From: Calamus simplicifolius
Taxonomy: Eukaryota; Streptophyta; Magnoliopsida; Arecales; Arecaceae
Length of the DNA: 64,000 nt
Assembly: GCA_900491605.1 (NCBI GenBank)
Contig: UESW01001865.1
Span: 39,323-103,322, forward strand
Reading direction: 5' to 3'
Each line of letters starts with the position of its first letter. The first letter of the stretch is position 1. The translations under genes were made by a program, and so were the position numbers. The notes beneath the pieces are model-generated. The model was not told where the DNA came from and ran no database searches. It saw nothing but the letters and a program-made list of their open reading frames with translations. Shown piece by piece: positions 10,196 through 20,248 of this stretch.

Positions 10196-12559
10196 ATGGC
10201 TTCTGCCTCGCTTTCCTGCTCGATTTCTGATTACGGGGGTTATTCCCCTATCCCTTCACAACCCTCCTCTTCTCCAGTGCCTAGTTGGTCTTCTTCTTCT
10301 TCCGACCATGTTCCTTGGGGACAACGGCGAGTAGCCGACGATCCCCGGCCGGGAATCGTCCGGCCGCCGGCCGGGCCCCAATCCGGCACGTTCGGCCATC
10401 GCCGATCCATCCTCCACCCCGAGGGAGTCCCTTGAATGGACTGCCTCTACTATGACCACCCAAGACATTGAATCTGACATGTGCCTATCTCGCCCCGCTC
10501 CCGAAGACAGGGTGACTTCCTCCCGTCCTGGGAGAGTTACCTTGTATGGAGCTTTCTTCAAGGCTGGGCTTCGGCTACCCCTTCATCCCTTCATCCTCAA
10601 TCTCCTAGATAGGTATTCTTTGGCTCCAGCACAGTTAGTCCCAAATTCCATTCGGACTATCGTTGGCTTCCTAGTACTATGTCATTTTCGGAATAGAGGC
10701 TAGGATTTTCTTGTTTCGTAGCTTCTACACCCTCCGCAAGCAAGCGGGGTGGTGGTCCTTTGCCCCTAGACTACTAGGGCTCTCAAGCTCTACCTTCCTA
10801 TATATGTTAAGGGGTGGAAGGATAGGTTCTTCTTTACCGATGTTGAGGGGGTGAGTGGGGTTTGGGAATGCCAAATACCGACCCAAATAAGGATTCTTCC
10901 ATACTCCCGAGGGATCAGATGGCATTTGGACAACTTCTGACTGTCGGCATCCTTCGGTGCAACCAGCTTTTGGCCGAGGAGAATCTCCAACTCGCTGGCC
11001 TCATTCCGTCTGGTGGTGAGTAGCCAATTCACTCACCTTGTTCTGTTTTCCTTTTTTCTTCTCCTCTTCCTTTTCTCTCTTTTTTTTTTACTGAGTCCAT
11101 TTGCCTTGTGTAGGTATGTTGCCTTCGATTGAAGAGGTAAAGAACATAGCAGCCGAGGAGAGGAGGGCTAGGGCAGATGGAGCCTCCTCTGAGAAGAAGG
11201 TCATAGCCAAAGCGGCCAGAAAGAAGACCAAGGCCGAGAAGGCCAAAGAAAAGATTATAGAGGCCGAGGAGCCGAGGAAGAGGCCTCGATCGCCGTCGCC
11301 GGTGCGGTCTCAATCTCTAACTCCGCTCACCCGTCGGCCTCGAACAGAGAGGGAGGCAGATGTCAACCTCACAGCTGACACTCCTCGGAGGGGCCAGGGG
11401 CTGAAGTGCTGCCATCACCACCGGCCATGCCAGAGGCGGGGGTAACCGAGCCAACCCCAGATTTGACTCCCGAGGCTGCTCCGTGGGCAGAAGTGGAGGC
11501 TAATGAAGAGGCCCCCAAGGAGGAAGTGGCAGCGAATGAAGTGCCCTCAGGGCGGTGGAGCAGACGGAGGGGATGCCTTCGGCTCCTGATGCCATTCCCT
11601 CGACTTCGGAGCCTGTCGAAGCCGCCAAGGACGAAGCGCCGCACTATCCTTCAAAACAATCCTTGAGCGCGAGTGGCACTGGCGGAGTGAACAATGGCAC
11701 AAGTGTGCTTGCCCGAACTCCAGGGAGTCCTTCAGGAGCAGAGGACTTTTCTTTCTTCCGAGAGGCTTTCGTGGCTCATCTCTGGGTGAGTATTCGAAAT
11801 CCCAAACTTCCAACTCTACACTTATAATCTTATCCCAATGATGACTTTCGCATGCAGGTGGTGAATTCTTTGGCTGCTTTGAAGAGTGCACTTTCTCAGG
11901 TCAAGGCCGCTCTTGGCCAATCACAGAAAGAAGTTCACCAGGCCGAAGCCCAGGCAGAGAAGGCGGAGATAGCTTTAGAAGCGCCCTTGCTGAGAGGGCT
12001 GAAGAAAGGCCCAAGTGAAGAGGGCCGAGAGGGCTTTGGAGGTGGCCCTAGCCGAGGGCCGGCCAAGCAGAGAGGGCTGAGAAGGCTTCAGAGGTGGCCT
12101 TAGTCGAGGGCCGGGCCCAGCAGAAAGAGCCGAGAAAGCTTCAGAGGCGGCACGTGCTGCCAAGAGGATCATAGGCGGGTGGAGACAGAGTTGTTGGTGT
12201 GTCGAAGCAGTTGGAGACCGCCAACACTCTAAGGGGCATAGCTGAGGAGCGGCAAAAACACCGAGGAGATAGCCTGATGCTCCGACATAAATGTGGCCGA
12301 GATGAAGGTGGCGGTGGCAGCGGTAGAGGCTAGGGCCGCCGAGGTAGTAGAAGATTTCTGCCAATCTGCCAGCTATAGAGGAGAAATGGCCAAGGCCACC
12401 GCCTTCACCTACAACATCGGTTTCTAGGACTGCAAGGACAAGGCGAAGAAGGTTCGTAATCTTGAAGATTTGAACAGCCTGGATCCAGACAAGGCTATGG
12501 AGGACGCACCACCAGAAAACCATTCTCCCGTCCATAGCCCAACACCAGTTGAGCCCTAA
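10196..12559 (+). pseudogene. Antisense gene of the Tat element (PF04195-like, 'putative gypsy type transposon' domain), broken
   Basis: It starts MASASLSCSISDYGG, Ser/Pro-rich, after a TATA box at 10034. The domain core follows at about 10515-10930: RVTLYGAFFKAGLRLPLHPF, then a KQAGWWSFAPR block and GWKDRFFF, all hallmarks of the PF04195 family carried by plant gypsy elements. Later come Lys/Glu/Ala-rich stretches (11100-11300), an acidic linker, and a coiled coil of Ala, Glu and Gln (11850-12500, such as SQVKAALGQSQKEVHQAEAQ). It ends PVHSPTPVEP with TAA at 12557-12559. At least four frame changes break it; a possible intron lies around 11780-11857. The function of these antisense proteins is not known. 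Its strand is opposite to gag-pol, so it can only be made from its own promoter. Confidence 0.75.
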
Positions 12560-12849
12560 CTCTTGTAGGTCTTTGGCTTTTCTGTTTCATTGTACCAAAG
12601 TCCGACTTGGATCGATAATTTTGTAAACTCATTTTGCCATTAATGAAAAATTTTGATTACTATCATTTGGTTTCTGTCATGGCCTACACGTTCATTCTAG
12701 TGAATCAGCAGATGCGAGTTCATTCTAGAGAATAAGCCGGGGCCGAGGCCATAGCAAGTGTAGCTGAAGTTTTGGAAATCGAGACTGGCACTAATGACTT
12801 GGAAGTAGTGAAGACCCGGTCTCACACCTTATGCCAATACGAAGGCTAG

Positions 12850-13222
12850 GAATGCCAATGGAGTTGGGTGCCAACGTGAAGTCGGTTTGGGGGTAGACAT
12901 CGGGCGTGAGTACCCACAGAGCCGGGCCTAAGTGCCGACATAGAGTCAGGCTTTATGTGCCGACGCGGAGTCGGGCTTGAGTGCCAATACGAAGTCGGGC
13001 TTGAGTGCCGACGCGAAGCCGGGCTTGAGTGCCGACGCGATGCCGGACTTTATGTGCCGACATGGAGCCGGGCTTGAGTGCCGATGCGAGTCGGCTTGAG
13101 TGCCGACGCGAAGTCAGGCTTGAGTGCGACGCAGAGTTGGGCTTTATGTGCCGACGTAAAGTCGGGCTTGAGTGCCGACGCGGAGGCGGGCTTGAGTGCC
13201 GACGCAAAGCCAGGCTTTAGTG
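12850..13222. repeat. Minisatellite, 24-bp unit, about 14 copies
   Basis: The unit has the core gtgccgacgcg followed by a variable triplet region and cgggcttga. Units from about 12,930 to 13,222 are nearly all 24 bp, some 23 or 25; the left end is more degenerate. Because 24 is a multiple of three the array stays open on both strands for long distances (for example plus-strand repeats of GLSADA and LECRR). It lies between the end of pol and the end of the antisense gene. I infer no protein from it. Confidence 0.9.
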
Positions 13223-13339
13223 AGAAGCAAGATCGCTTGAAGACACTTTCGTTAGTAAAAAAATGAATGTTATTCTAACAAACATGCTCAAACTTAAGAA
13301 ATTAATACACTACTGATAATACCGACGGAGGTTGTCCGC

Positions 13340-14300
13340 GTTCTAGGTGCGAGGGAGAGGTTTCCCATCCAACGCTTCGATCTGGTATGCTCTGCGACAA
13401 AGTGCGTCGGTGATTCGGTAAGGTCCTTCCCAATTAGGGGACAACTTTCCTCCCTCGGTAGGTTTGGAGACCTCGGCTCGTCTGAGGACTAGGTCTCCGG
13501 AGGAATGTTTTGGGATGAACTCGGGCATTGTAATACTTTGCGATCCATTGTCGGTAGGAAGCATTTTGAGTTGTGCTCGATCGTGGAGTTCATCGATAAA
13601 GTCAAAGCTGGCTCTCAGCTAGTTGGGATTGTCCTCCTCATCGTACGATTGTGTCCGGGACTAGGGATGCCAATCTCCACTGGAACAACTGCTTCCGACC
13701 CGAACATAAGGCTGAAAGGAGTTTCTTTCGTGGGGGTTTGGGGCGTCGTGTGATATGCCCATAGCACGTTCGGGAGCTCCTCCACCCATCGTCCTTTGAA
13801 ATCATCCAGAAGTGTCCTATGCCCTTGAAGGATTGTTTGATTTGTCACTTCTGTCGCTCCGTTTGTTTGCGGATGACCGATAGAGGTGAACCTCTGATAT
13901 ATTCCTAGTTCAGCATAGAACTCTTTGAAAGGAGCGTTGTCAAACTGGCGTCTGTTGTCGGTAACAAGTGTGTGGGGTAGTCCAAACCGACAGATAATAG
14001 ACTTCCAAAAGAAGTTCCTCACCTTAGCTTCGTAATTTTGGCCAGCGCTTCGGCCTCTACCCACTTGGTGAAGTGGTCGATGGAAATGAGCAGAAACTTT
14101 CGCTGACCAGAGGTGGAGGGAATGGTCCCAAAATGTCCATTTCCTACTTGGTGAAAGGCCATGGGGCCGACAGGGGGCTCAGCTGAGAGGTTGGCAGCCA
14201 TTGAATGCTAGCGTGCCGCTGACAACTATTGCATTTCTGGACCAGCTCGGCCGCGTCTTCCCGCATGGTGGGCCAGTAGTAGCCTTGGCGTAGGGCTTTG
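13340..14300 (-). pseudogene. Integrase of the Tat element
   Basis: The minus-strand order is a remnant HHCC zinc region (about 14,290-14,205), the catalytic core (about 14,200-13,640) and a C-terminal domain (13,564-13,343, with GDLVLRR and NWEGPYRI). The core shows LISIDHFTKWVEAEA (first Asp), LVTDNRRQFDN (second Asp) and IGHPQTNGATEVTNQ (Glu), so the DDE residues are still legible. Frames change at about 14,060 and 13,600. The enzyme would insert the element's DNA copy into the host chromosome. Confidence 0.9.
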
Positions 14301-14474
14301 TGTGACAGCGCTCTGCCCCCAAGTGGTTTCCGTAAATACCCTCATGGATCTCATGGAGGATGTAGTCGGTATCTACGGGACCAACACATTGAGGAAAGGA
14401 TGAGAGAAGGATCTTCAGTACAGTTGTCCGTCGAATATCAGGAACTTGTGTACTGCCACTTGAATAGCTTGGTT

Positions 14475-15000
14475 TCAGCAGGGTCGTGGGAGGGCACCAG
14501 CGGTGAAGTATTGGATGTAAACATCCATCAGGAAGGCTCTTGGCGGACTGGCATGGATTCTTCTATCGCGTCGATGCTTGGGGCTTCCAGATGCTCCACG
14601 TAGGTTCTCTCCAAGGTCCCGTCGGCCGAGGTGGCTAGCCGGGACAAAGATCAGCTCTAGCATTCTCCTCCCGAGGAATGTAGGTGACACTGAAGTGGGC
14701 CAAGGGAGAGGCTTGTGACTATACCATACTCAAGTAACGGGACATAGTAGATCCCGCCTCGTACTCCCCTTTGATCTGACCGGAGACGAGCTAGAAGTCG
14801 GAAAAACTCTAATGCATTTCACCCCGAGCACTCGTGCTAGCCTCATCCCTGACAGTAAGGCTTCATACTCAGCCTGGTTGTTGGTGGCTGGGAAGAGAAA
14901 ACGGAGGGCGTACTCAGTCACAACTCCATTTGGACTTGCTAGGATGAGGCCTACTCTGCTCCCTTGAGAATTTGACGCTCTATCCATGTGAAGGATCCAG
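14475..15000 (-). pseudogene. RNase H of the Tat element
   Basis: A minus-strand frame (14,987-14,730) reads RVGLILASPNGVVTEYALRF followed by NNQAEYEALLSGMRLA. This is the retroelement RNase H pattern with the second acidic residue in AEYEAL. The expected first Asp is within MDRASNSQGS, where the usual GSS is altered. The third Asp region is not intact. It removes RNA from the RNA-DNA hybrid during reverse transcription. Confidence 0.85.
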
Positions 15001-15599
15001 TCCTCCCCTCTTCCTCGAATACAATACCCGAAGGGTTTGCATAGGACTCTTTAGGCTGCTCTTCTGTCCAAGTGCACTTGACTAGGAAATCTACTAAGAC
15101 CTGAGACTTCATAGCCGACCTGGGTCAAAACGATAGATCGAACTCCCCCAGCTTGAGTGCCCACTTCGCCAGCCGACCAAAGGTATCGGGGCGAGAGAGG
15201 ATTGCCTTGAGTGGTTGATTTGTGACCACCACGATCGGGTGAGCTTGGAAATAGGGCCTGAAGCGCTGGGCAAAGACGATCAATGCAAAGATAATTTTCT
15301 CGACTCTGGAATATCTAGTCTCGTGTCATGAAGCACCCTACTGATGTAGTACACTGGCTTTTATGTCCCGTCAGCGTCCATGCGAACAAGTACGGAGCTG
15401 ACAGCCTCGGGAAAGGCCGCGAGGTACAAGAGGAGCTCTCCCCACCCCTTGGTTTGGATAACAATGGCAGGGTGGATAAGAAATCTTTTAACTCCTCGAA
15501 GGCTTTCTGGTACTCCCTCGTCTACTCGAAGCCGTTGACTTTGCGCAGTACCTTAAAGAAAGGCATACATCTCTCCGCGACTTAGACAAAAAATAGCTC

Positions 15600-16590
15600 A
15601 AGGCAGCCACCCTTCCAGTCAAGCATTGCACCTCCTTCTTGTTAGCAAAGACCTCATGTCCAAGATGGCTCGGATCTTATCGGGGTTCACCTCGATCCCA
15701 CGCTGCGTCACCATGAAACCCAAGAATTTGCCCGCTATCACCCCAAAGGCACACTTGCGAGGGTTCAGCTTCATTTGGTACCGGCGGAGGTTGCCGAAGG
15801 TCTCCGCCAGGTCGGCAAGGTGGTCAGTGGTATGGATACTTTTGGTTAGCATGTCGTCCACGTACATCTCCATGTTGCATCCGATCTAGTCTTCAAAGAC
15901 TTTATTCATCAGCCTCTGGTAAGTGGCCCCCGCGTTCTTTAGTCCGAACGACATCACCTTAGCAGTATATCCCCTTCTCGGTCACAAACGAGGTAGCTTC
16001 CTCGTCCGCCAGGTCCATCTTGATCTGGTTGTACCCAGAGAAGGTGTCCATGAAGCTAAGGCCTCATGACCGGACGTAGCGTCCACTAGCTGGTCAATCC
16101 GAGGCAATGGGAAGCTATCCTTGGGGCATGCTTTGTTGAGGTGAGTGAAATCCACGCACATCCTCCAGCTCCCGTTAGCCTTGCGACCATCACGACGTTG
16201 GCCAGCCAGTCGGGGTAATGGACCTCTCGAATGTGCATGCATCCTTCAGCTTGCAGATCTCCTTGTCAATGGCCTTCTGCCGGTCTGGGGTGAAGCTTCT
16301 CTTCTTCTGCCGGACCGGCTGACACCCTGCTTTGATGTTGAGTTGGTGAGTAATTACATCCTCAGGGATGCCCGGCATGTCGGACGATGACCATGCAAAG
16401 ATGTTGGAGTTGGCTCGCAGGAAAGCAAGAAGCCGATCGCGTGCCTCCTCTGGCAATAGAGCTCCAACCTGGATGGTCCTTATCGGGTCCTCCCCCAATG
16501 GGAAGGTCAGTAGGTGCTCGGCTGGCTCCCCCCTCCTCTCCAAGTCTCGGGGGTCGAGCGGCTCGGGCGTTGTTGCTGACACCGCTCCTT
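15600..16590 (-). pseudogene. Reverse transcriptase of the Tat element
   Basis: The N-terminal part is at 16,582-16,190 (FAWSSSDMPGIPEDVITHQL, typical of Tat pol). It is followed in another frame by SWRMCVDFTHLNKACPKDSF with PLPRIDQLVDATSG, and then by MYVDDMLTKS at about 15,870. YVDD is the polymerase active-site box. After it come LNPRKCAFGV and KFLGFMVTQRGIEVNPDK. Three or more frame changes and a deletion around 15,980-16,060 disable it. A connecting region to RNase H fills 15,000-15,600 with only short frames. Confidence 0.92.
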
Positions 16591-16679
16591 ATAGACTGGG
16601 GGCTAAGTGGTAGCAGAGCGGTAATGGGCTCTGCTCTCCCCTTATCTCTCCAAGTCCCTTGCCGGTGAAAACTTTACAA

Positions 16680-17000
16680 GTAATCTTTTGGTGGAGATAA
16701 CAGCATCCAACAGGTTCAAACCGGGTCTCCAAGGATGACATTGTAAGCCAGTGGGACCCAAACTACCAAGAAGTTCATGAGAACTGTGATCTGACACGGC
16801 AGAGTCCCGACTGTGACAGGGAGAGTGATTTCTCCCTCGACCCTTATAGAATCTCAGTAAAATCCATCAAGGGTGTGGTGATGGGCCGAAGGGAACTACG
16901 AGGTAAATTCATCCGAACAAAAGCATCGTAACTCAAAACATCAATAGAGCTCCCACTGTCAACTAAAATTCGTTTTACAGGGTGCTTTGTATCGTCATAG
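16680..17000 (-). pseudogene. Aspartic protease of the Tat element
   Basis: Minus-strand KRILVDSGSSIDVLSYDAF at about 16,980-16,920 carries the D-S-G catalytic triplet and the SIDVL sequence common in Tat proteases. EGEITLPVTVG and LAYNVILGDP follow at about 16,840-16,740. The two parts are separated by stops. Confidence 0.85.
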
Positions 17001-17115
17001 ACACGACGATGCTATCATCATGTTTATTTACTACCCCTTCTAGACCCCTTTTAGAGAAGGGAATTACAGAATCTACTCCCTCCTCACGCTGTCTTTTAGA
17101 ATTGTTACCTGCCCC

Positions 17116-18470
17116 TCAGGAGATCATGGCCACCGTCTTCTCCGTCGGGGCATTATTCACGCCAATCTGAGATGCAGGAGGTGCCGACGGACCCGGGGCA
17201 GCAGGGTTCCCTCTCCGGATGAACTTGCCTAGGTGGCCTTGTCGAACGAGTTCCTCGATAGCCTTCTTTAGCAGGCGGCAGTCTTCCGCGTCATGGCCAT
17301 AGTCCCTGTGATATCGGCAGTAGAGTTCTTTACTGTGGGGTACCCCGGACCTCATGGGTGGTAGATGACGAAGGTAGGGCTCATCCTCAATTTCTAACAT
17401 AATGTGGGATATTAGGGGGAAGTGGAGTGAAGTGTTCTTTGGAACCAACGTCTGAGGCCGGTTATCTAAACAACGAGGCGGCTCAGACTTTCTGGACCGC
17501 ACCCTAGCAGGTTCCAAAGGTACTGGCTTCTTACCAGACCTTTGTCAACCTCCCTCCTGGAGGAGTCTGCTTCGTTGGCACGAATATATTTCTACGACCG
17601 GCTCAGCAGTTCGACATAAGAGCTGGAAGGTTTTTGTCCAGGGAGTAAGCGAACCTGGAAGGACGGAGTCCCCGCTTCAGGGCCAGAGTGGCCACGGAGT
17701 CCTCCAGATTGTAGACCTCGAGCGCAGCTTCCTTGAACCGAGCCACAAAGTCCTTTAGGGTTTCACCACTCCTCTGCTAGATGGTGAATAGGCTATCGGC
17801 CACCCGAGGAATCTTCGGCACGCATCAAAGTGGGCCAAGAAAGATCGCTCAAGCTACCTGAAGGAGTTGATACTATGTGGTGGCAAACGGGAATACCACA
17901 TGTGCTGCCTTCGAAGTGTAGCCGGGAAGGCGGCACAAAGGAGAGAATCTGTTGCTCCCTGAACTTACATGAGGACCTTATATCTTCAAATGATCCAGGG
18001 GGTCTGTCGTCGTCGTATGGGTCCAACTGGGATAGACAGAACCAGGGTGGGACCGGCTCCTCCATAATACGGTGAGACAGCGGGGGCGGTGGTCGCAGTC
18101 CACCCCGTATGGGTTGGTAATTCTGCGGCTAAGCTCCTCCAGCCGCTGATAGTATTTGTCCAACCGTTGCTCGACCTGATGAGCGATCTTCCTGTTGGTG
18201 TCTTCCTTTGAGGATTCAGAAGACGAATAGGGAGAGTGTTGCCGGGGCAAGGAATGCACCTGCTTAGGTTCCTTCCCACCACGCCGCTTGGAAAGCGGTC
18301 GGAGTGATGGAAAGAGATCGTCGCCGCTTGGAGGTTCCCTGACAACGAGACTTTGGGGATGCGTGGTGGGAGGCCTCCGGAGGGATCCTGCCACAATGAG
18401 ACTGGCTAGCTCCATGACCCTCCGCATGAGGCGGAGAGTGCTGAGGTGGCAATGGTGGTGGCGGAGCATT
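17116..18470 (-). pseudogene. Gag of the Tat element
   Basis: The N-terminal half (18,469-17,978) has the linker HSPYSSSESSKEDTNRKI and a coiled KYYQRLEELSRRI. The retrotrans_gag core continues in shifted frames (DPLDHLKI, FRQLERSFLAHFDACRR at about 17,990-17,800). The C-terminal part (17,517-17,116) contains YCRYHRDYGHDAEDC and LVRQGHLGKFIRRG, the usual end of Tat Gag. Stops and frameshifts cluster at 17,520-17,800 and about 18,060. Gag would form the particle that packages the element RNA. Confidence 0.88.
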
Positions 18471-18711
18471 GCTCCTATAGTCCCCGCACCACTGCCATCA
18501 GGTCCTGAACCTGTTGAGTTAGGGCATTAAGCCGATCAGCTTGGCTAACCTGCGGCTGTACGGGAGGCAGAATAGGGAGGTTGGCCTCTGACTGCTCAGC
18601 CGCGGAGGCGTCCCCTGGCCAGGCTGGCGGAGGCCTCATGCGCATGTGTAATCATCATCTTCTTCCTCGCAGAGGTTGTAGGGTCGCAGATGCATGAAGA
18701 TGAACGTCTAT

Positions 18712-18736
18712 CGCACCCCCTCCTGGCGCATCAATC
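18712..18736 (-). promoter_or_regulatory. Putative primer-binding site of the Tat element
   Basis: Minus-strand GCGCCAGGAGGGGGTGCG lies about 7 bases inside the 5' LTR. Position and GC-rich character fit a tRNA 3'-end complement, but I cannot assign the tRNA. Confidence 0.5.
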
Positions 18737-19419
18737 TATTGCTGCCAAATCACTTTTGGGGAGCGTCGGGCGAGAGAGGAGCTTCGTGGGCCTTCAGAGG
18801 TATGACGGACCGCCTCCTTTAGCCGAAAACCTGCAAGAAAAGTCCGGACCGGTGGTTCGGTGGGACCCTCCGACGCTCAAGTTAGCGACTTGAAGAACAT
18901 GGAATAAGATTAGAGAGTAGAGATTGAGTCCCCCTCCTCGTTGTGAGTCAGGGTCCTTATATATCTGTTCGGGAGTCCCTCTTATCCTTTGTAGATTAAC
19001 TGTCGAATTACATCTTCAGTTAGGATCGGCTCCGTAAGCGGCAGGTGGGTGCACAGTTGCTAAGCGTGTGCAATAGATATCGACAACTGTATAGTATATC
19101 AGTAACCGTCCGTGATTTTGGCAAAAAGCGGTGAGCGAGCTACGCGACAGTCATTGGTGTTTTAAATCAGAGGTCCAATATTTGAAGTTGGTTCCATGAG
19201 GTCGAAGGCATGCCGAGGCGAGGTTCGAGGCCGAGGTCGAGGCGGGTCTCGAGGCCAAGACAGAAGCTGAGGCCGAGGCCGAGGCGGGGCTTAAGGCTGA
19301 GGCCGAGGTCAAAGCAAGGCCGAAGCTAAGACTGGTACTGGAAGTTGTTGAAATTATTACTTTGCTTTGAAAAATGTGCAAGCTGTTACGTACCGCCTGG
19401 GGTGTGATCAGCCACATCA
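18737..19419 (-). repeat. 5' LTR of the Tat element, 683 bp
   Basis: It aligns with 8965-9665 along its whole length. The minus-strand start TGATGTGGCTGATCACAC is intact; the end reads GCAATA where the partner has GCAACA, so the terminal CA has mutated to TA. Its gaggcc-rich run (about 19,205-19,330) is shorter than in the other LTR. Confidence 0.93.
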
Positions 19420-19424
19420 ATGAC

Positions 19425-20248
19425 TTTTGTATCCATTGAGAACATGACTCCTTTCGAAAGTAGAAATATAAATCTGGCATATGAATTGTTCAAAGAAAAT
19501 GCAGTTAAACATATTAATTTTATTAGCACTAATATAATACATAGGCAAGCTAAAAATAAATAAATTTGTGAGTTATGAAACAGCTTTCACATATACAGCT
19601 ATCAATAGCTATAAATATTTATTTACATGAAGCAATTAGGAGTAAAAACATAAAAGTTATTTATAAAATTGCACCGAAGATATCAAGAATTCTTATTTAC
19701 ATTGAAGAGCGAGTATTTTAGATATTTTAATGGGAACAATGAAAATCAAACCTGTCATCTTCATTATATCTTATGCTTAATTTTTCAATTTATGTTACCT
19801 TATTTTTTTTATTTTATTATCTTTTTTTATATAATTTAAATTTTAGATTTGGGTTTTTATTGATTCTATAATAAACGCAAGCATCAAGGGCTAATGCTTG
19901 GCTGGGTTCAAATGAACCGGAAGTGAATCAAGTGATCCGCCTGAAGAAGGACCCGTCCATCCGGCCAGCTTTGAGGCGTCGGCCGAGGACGCCATTATGT
20001 GAGAAGACGATCCTGTCCATCTTCGGGAGACAACCGGACCGGGTCCATCTTTCTCAAGCATTGCGTGCGCTGTTCGCCCGAGCGCACTAGTTTTGCCACT
20101 TTTTAAAAGAAGATAGGCGAAGGGTCCACGAGCGAGGGTTTTGGCTCACTGTCGCTCCGAGTAACGTCAAGAACCCTCGGGAGCCCGCGGGTGTCGCCGC
20201 CCGAAGAACGAACGCCATTTTCCTAATCTATCTCTCTCCTCTGCAGCC
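19425..20248. other. AT-rich spacer, then GC-richer promoter and leader of CCT3
   Basis: 19,425-19,880 is very AT-rich and holds nothing I recognise. From about 19,900 GC content rises; the stretch to 20,248 should contain the core promoter and 5' leader of CCT3. A CT-rich leader (atctatctctctcctctgcag) leads into the start codon. I see no clear TATA box, as is common for housekeeping genes. Confidence 0.55.

Larger units (their letters stand above)
8965..19419 (-). mobile_element. Ty3/gypsy LTR retrotransposon of Tat type, full length but mutated
   Basis: Two LTRs (8965-9665 and 18737-19419) flank an 9.1-kb interior. On the minus strand the order is 5' LTR, primer-binding site, gag, protease, reverse transcriptase, RNase H, integrase, minisatellite, antisense gene, polypurine tract, 3' LTR. 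Integrase after RNase H places it in Ty3/gypsy. The long region after pol with an extra antisense gene is typical of the Tat lineage. Flanking 5-mers atggc (8960-8964) and atgac (19420-19424) look like a target duplication with one mismatch. The LTRs differ by many substitutions and small indels, and every coding domain has frameshifts or stops, so it is an old, non-autonomous copy. Confidence 0.93.

Noticed and set aside
12953..13220. Arginine/serine-rich repeat proteins on both strands
   Set aside because: They come from the 24-bp minisatellite, whose period is a multiple of three; no start context or other support for coding.
12850..13222. CRISPR-like array
   Set aside because: The units follow each other directly without unique spacers, and this is a plant retroelement.
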